Assembly: GCA_026987225.1 (NCBI GenBank)
Contig: JALSNB010000032.1
Coordinates: 1 to 5,516 of the forward strand
Length of the DNA: 5,516 nucleotides
Source: Caldisericaceae bacterium
Lineage (GTDB): Bacteria > Caldisericota > Caldisericia > Caldisericales > Caldisericaceae
Direction of reading: 5' to 3'
Positions 4,465-5,516 of this stretch are shown piece by piece (within the stretch, counting starts at the first letter, position 1; each line of letters starts with the position of its first letter). The notes beneath the pieces are model-generated. The model saw nothing but the letters and a program-made list of their open reading frames with translations. It was not told the origin of the DNA and made no database searches. Both the position numbers and the translations under genes were made by a program.

Positions 4465-5516
4465 ATGGAATACAAAGTCAAAGAAAAAACAGAAACGAAA
4501 ATTGTTTTTGAAACCAAAAACAATAAGGAAGAGATAGAAAATGCCAAAAGGCAGGCATATAAAAAACTCATTAAAAATGTTCGGGTTCCGGGGTTCAGGC
4601 AGGGCAAGGCACCTTATGAAATAGGACTTCCCTTTGTGGGAAGCGGAAGGCTGTTGGAAGAAGCAACCGATATTTTGCTTCAAAAAAACTTTGACGAACT
4701 GCTTAAAAAAGAAAATGTTAATCCTGTGGTTCAACCGGAAGTTAAAATCGATAAAATTACCGAAGACGAGCTTGTATGCACTTTTACCGTAGAATTTTTG
4801 CCAGAAGTGAAGGTTAACGTGCCTGAAAAGATAGAAGTTCCCTTCAAAATAGAAGATATTGAAAAAGAAGTGGATGGAAAAATAAAGGAATTGCAGAAAA
4901 CGTTCACGGAGATTAAACCGGTTGAGCGGCCAGTAAAAGAAGGCGATCTTGTCGAACTTCAATACAGATTCAAAAACAGTAAAAATACGGAGTGGAAGAG
5001 CGTTACGGTGGAAGCGGTAAAGAATCAGTTTGTCGGAGATTTCGATCAAAAAATCGTCGGCAAGAAGAAAGGCGACGAGTTCGAGGTTAAATATAAAGAT
5101 ACCGTTATTGAAGTAAAAGTTGTTTCCGTAAAAGAGAAAAACGTTCCTGAAATTGATGATGAGCTTGCAAAGGATGCCGGATTTGAGAACCTTGAAGACA
5201 TGAAAAATAAGATAAAAGAAGAAGCGATTAAAAATAGAAAACTTCAGGCTGAAGAAAGCAAAGGCGATGAAGCGCTGAATATTCTTGCAAAAGAGTTAAA
5301 TGTCGAACTTCCTGAAAAACTTGTGGATAATGAAACCAAAAGAAGAATTGAGGATCTAAGAAATCAGTATCTCAAGCACGGAGTTAAAATAGAAGATCTC
5401 CTTGCCTCAGAGAAAAAAACAATGGAAGATTTTGAAAAGGATGTAAGAGAAGGAGTTATAACGGATATAAAGAGAGATTTAATTATTCAGGCGATAATAA
5501 AACAGAACGATATAAA
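4465..5516 (+). CDS. tig: Trigger factor, ribosome-associated chaperone (3' end outside window)
   Basis: Trigger factor docks at the ribosomal exit tunnel and shields nascent proteins. The frame runs from ATG at 4465 to the window edge, giving 350 residues; the family is usually about 420-450, so a piece of the C terminus is missing from view. The N-terminal domain carries the ribosome-binding signature VPGFRQGKAP (41-50). The isomerase domain begins at VKEGDLVEL (about 157) and ends near 224, before VPEIDDELAKDAGF, the family's conserved link to the C-terminal helical arms. That domain is only about 70 residues, against roughly 90-100 normally. The usual GxFIPGFE region reads NQFVGDFDQKIVGKKKGDEF, so prolyl isomerase activity is doubtful while chaperone function should remain. 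It is preceded by a good ribosome binding site and follows tRNA-Leu closely, so it is probably transcribed with the tRNAs. In many bacteria clpP and clpX follow tig, which cannot be checked here. Confidence 0.94.
   Translation, partial: MEYKVKEKTETKIVFETKNNKEEIENAKRQAYKKLIKNVRVPGFRQGKAPYEIGLPFVGSGRLLEEATDILLQKNFDELLKKENVNPVVQPEVKIDKITEDELVCTFTVEFLPEVKVNVPEKIEVPFKIEDIEKEVDGKIKELQKTFTEIKPVERPVKEGDLVELQYRFKNSKNTEWKSVTVEAVKNQFVGDFDQKIVGKKKGDEFEVKYKDTVIEVKVVSVKEKNVPEIDDELAKDAGFENLEDMKNKIKEEAIKNRKLQAEESKGDEALNILAKELNVELPEKLVDNETKRRIEDLRNQYLKHGVKIEDLLASEKKTMEDFEKDVREGVITDIKRDLIIQAIIKQNDI

Noticed and set aside
4329..4607. Minus-strand frame of 92 codons
   Set aside because: It is antisense across tRNA-Leu and the start of tig. 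Part of it resembles a protein only because it translates the tRNA in reverse, a common annotation artefact.
4447..5049. Long reading frame on the minus strand (200 codons), rich in Phe and Leu
   Set aside because: It lies antisense to tig, which has clear family motifs. Its Phe-rich composition is what the reverse complement of Lys/Glu-rich codons gives, and it matches no recognisable domain.

Overview
The window is 5.5 kb of AT-rich bacterial chromosome (roughly 40% GC by eye) that looks like core housekeeping DNA. There is no sign of a phage, transposon, CRISPR array, toxin system or other accessory element. All recognisable genes lie on the + strand. The source lineage cannot be fixed from this sequence. 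Low GC, AGGAGG-type ribosome binding sites and a multi-SH3b, Amidase_3 cell-wall hydrolase fit a Firmicutes-like or deep-branching anaerobic bacterium. The AMIN domain and the very reduced trigger-factor isomerase domain argue against a familiar model species.

Region 1 (1-3467) is a tightly packed three-gene operon. It holds the 3' part of smpB (trans-translation ribosome rescue), a large secreted N-acetylmuramoyl-L-alanine amidase (signal peptide, four SH3b repeats, AMIN, a copper-amine-oxidase-like stalk domain, catalytic Amidase_3), and murI (glutamate racemase, which supplies D-glutamate for peptidoglycan). The genes overlap by 4 and 8 bases, so translational coupling is likely. Two of the three products act on peptidoglycan, one breaking it and one supplying a precursor.

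Region 2 (3468-3795) is a 328-base non-coding gap. It contains several palindromes and, near its right end, a plausible promoter for the tRNA array. I found no convincing terminator or known riboswitch in it.

Region 3 (3796-4438) is an array of seven tRNA genes in the order Pro(UGG), Arg(UCU), His(GUG), Arg(CCU), Arg(UCG), Lys(CUU), Leu(UAG). All have encoded CCA ends and spacers of 5-29 bases. Three of the seven are arginine tRNAs with near-identical acceptor stems, which suggests local duplication. Some spacers form short hairpins that include the CCA end of the preceding tRNA; the one after tRNA-His is a perfect 7-bp stem.

Region 4 (4465-5516, running off the end) is tig, encoding the ribosome-associated chaperone trigger factor. 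It starts 26 bases after tRNA-Leu with no room for its own promoter, so it is probably transcribed with the tRNAs. Its ribosome-docking signature is intact, but the FKBP-type prolyl isomerase domain is short and has lost recognisable active-site motifs.

I do not see an undescribed biological system here. The points most worth a second look are the CCA-sequestering hairpin, the tRNA-tig co-transcription and the degenerate isomerase domain.
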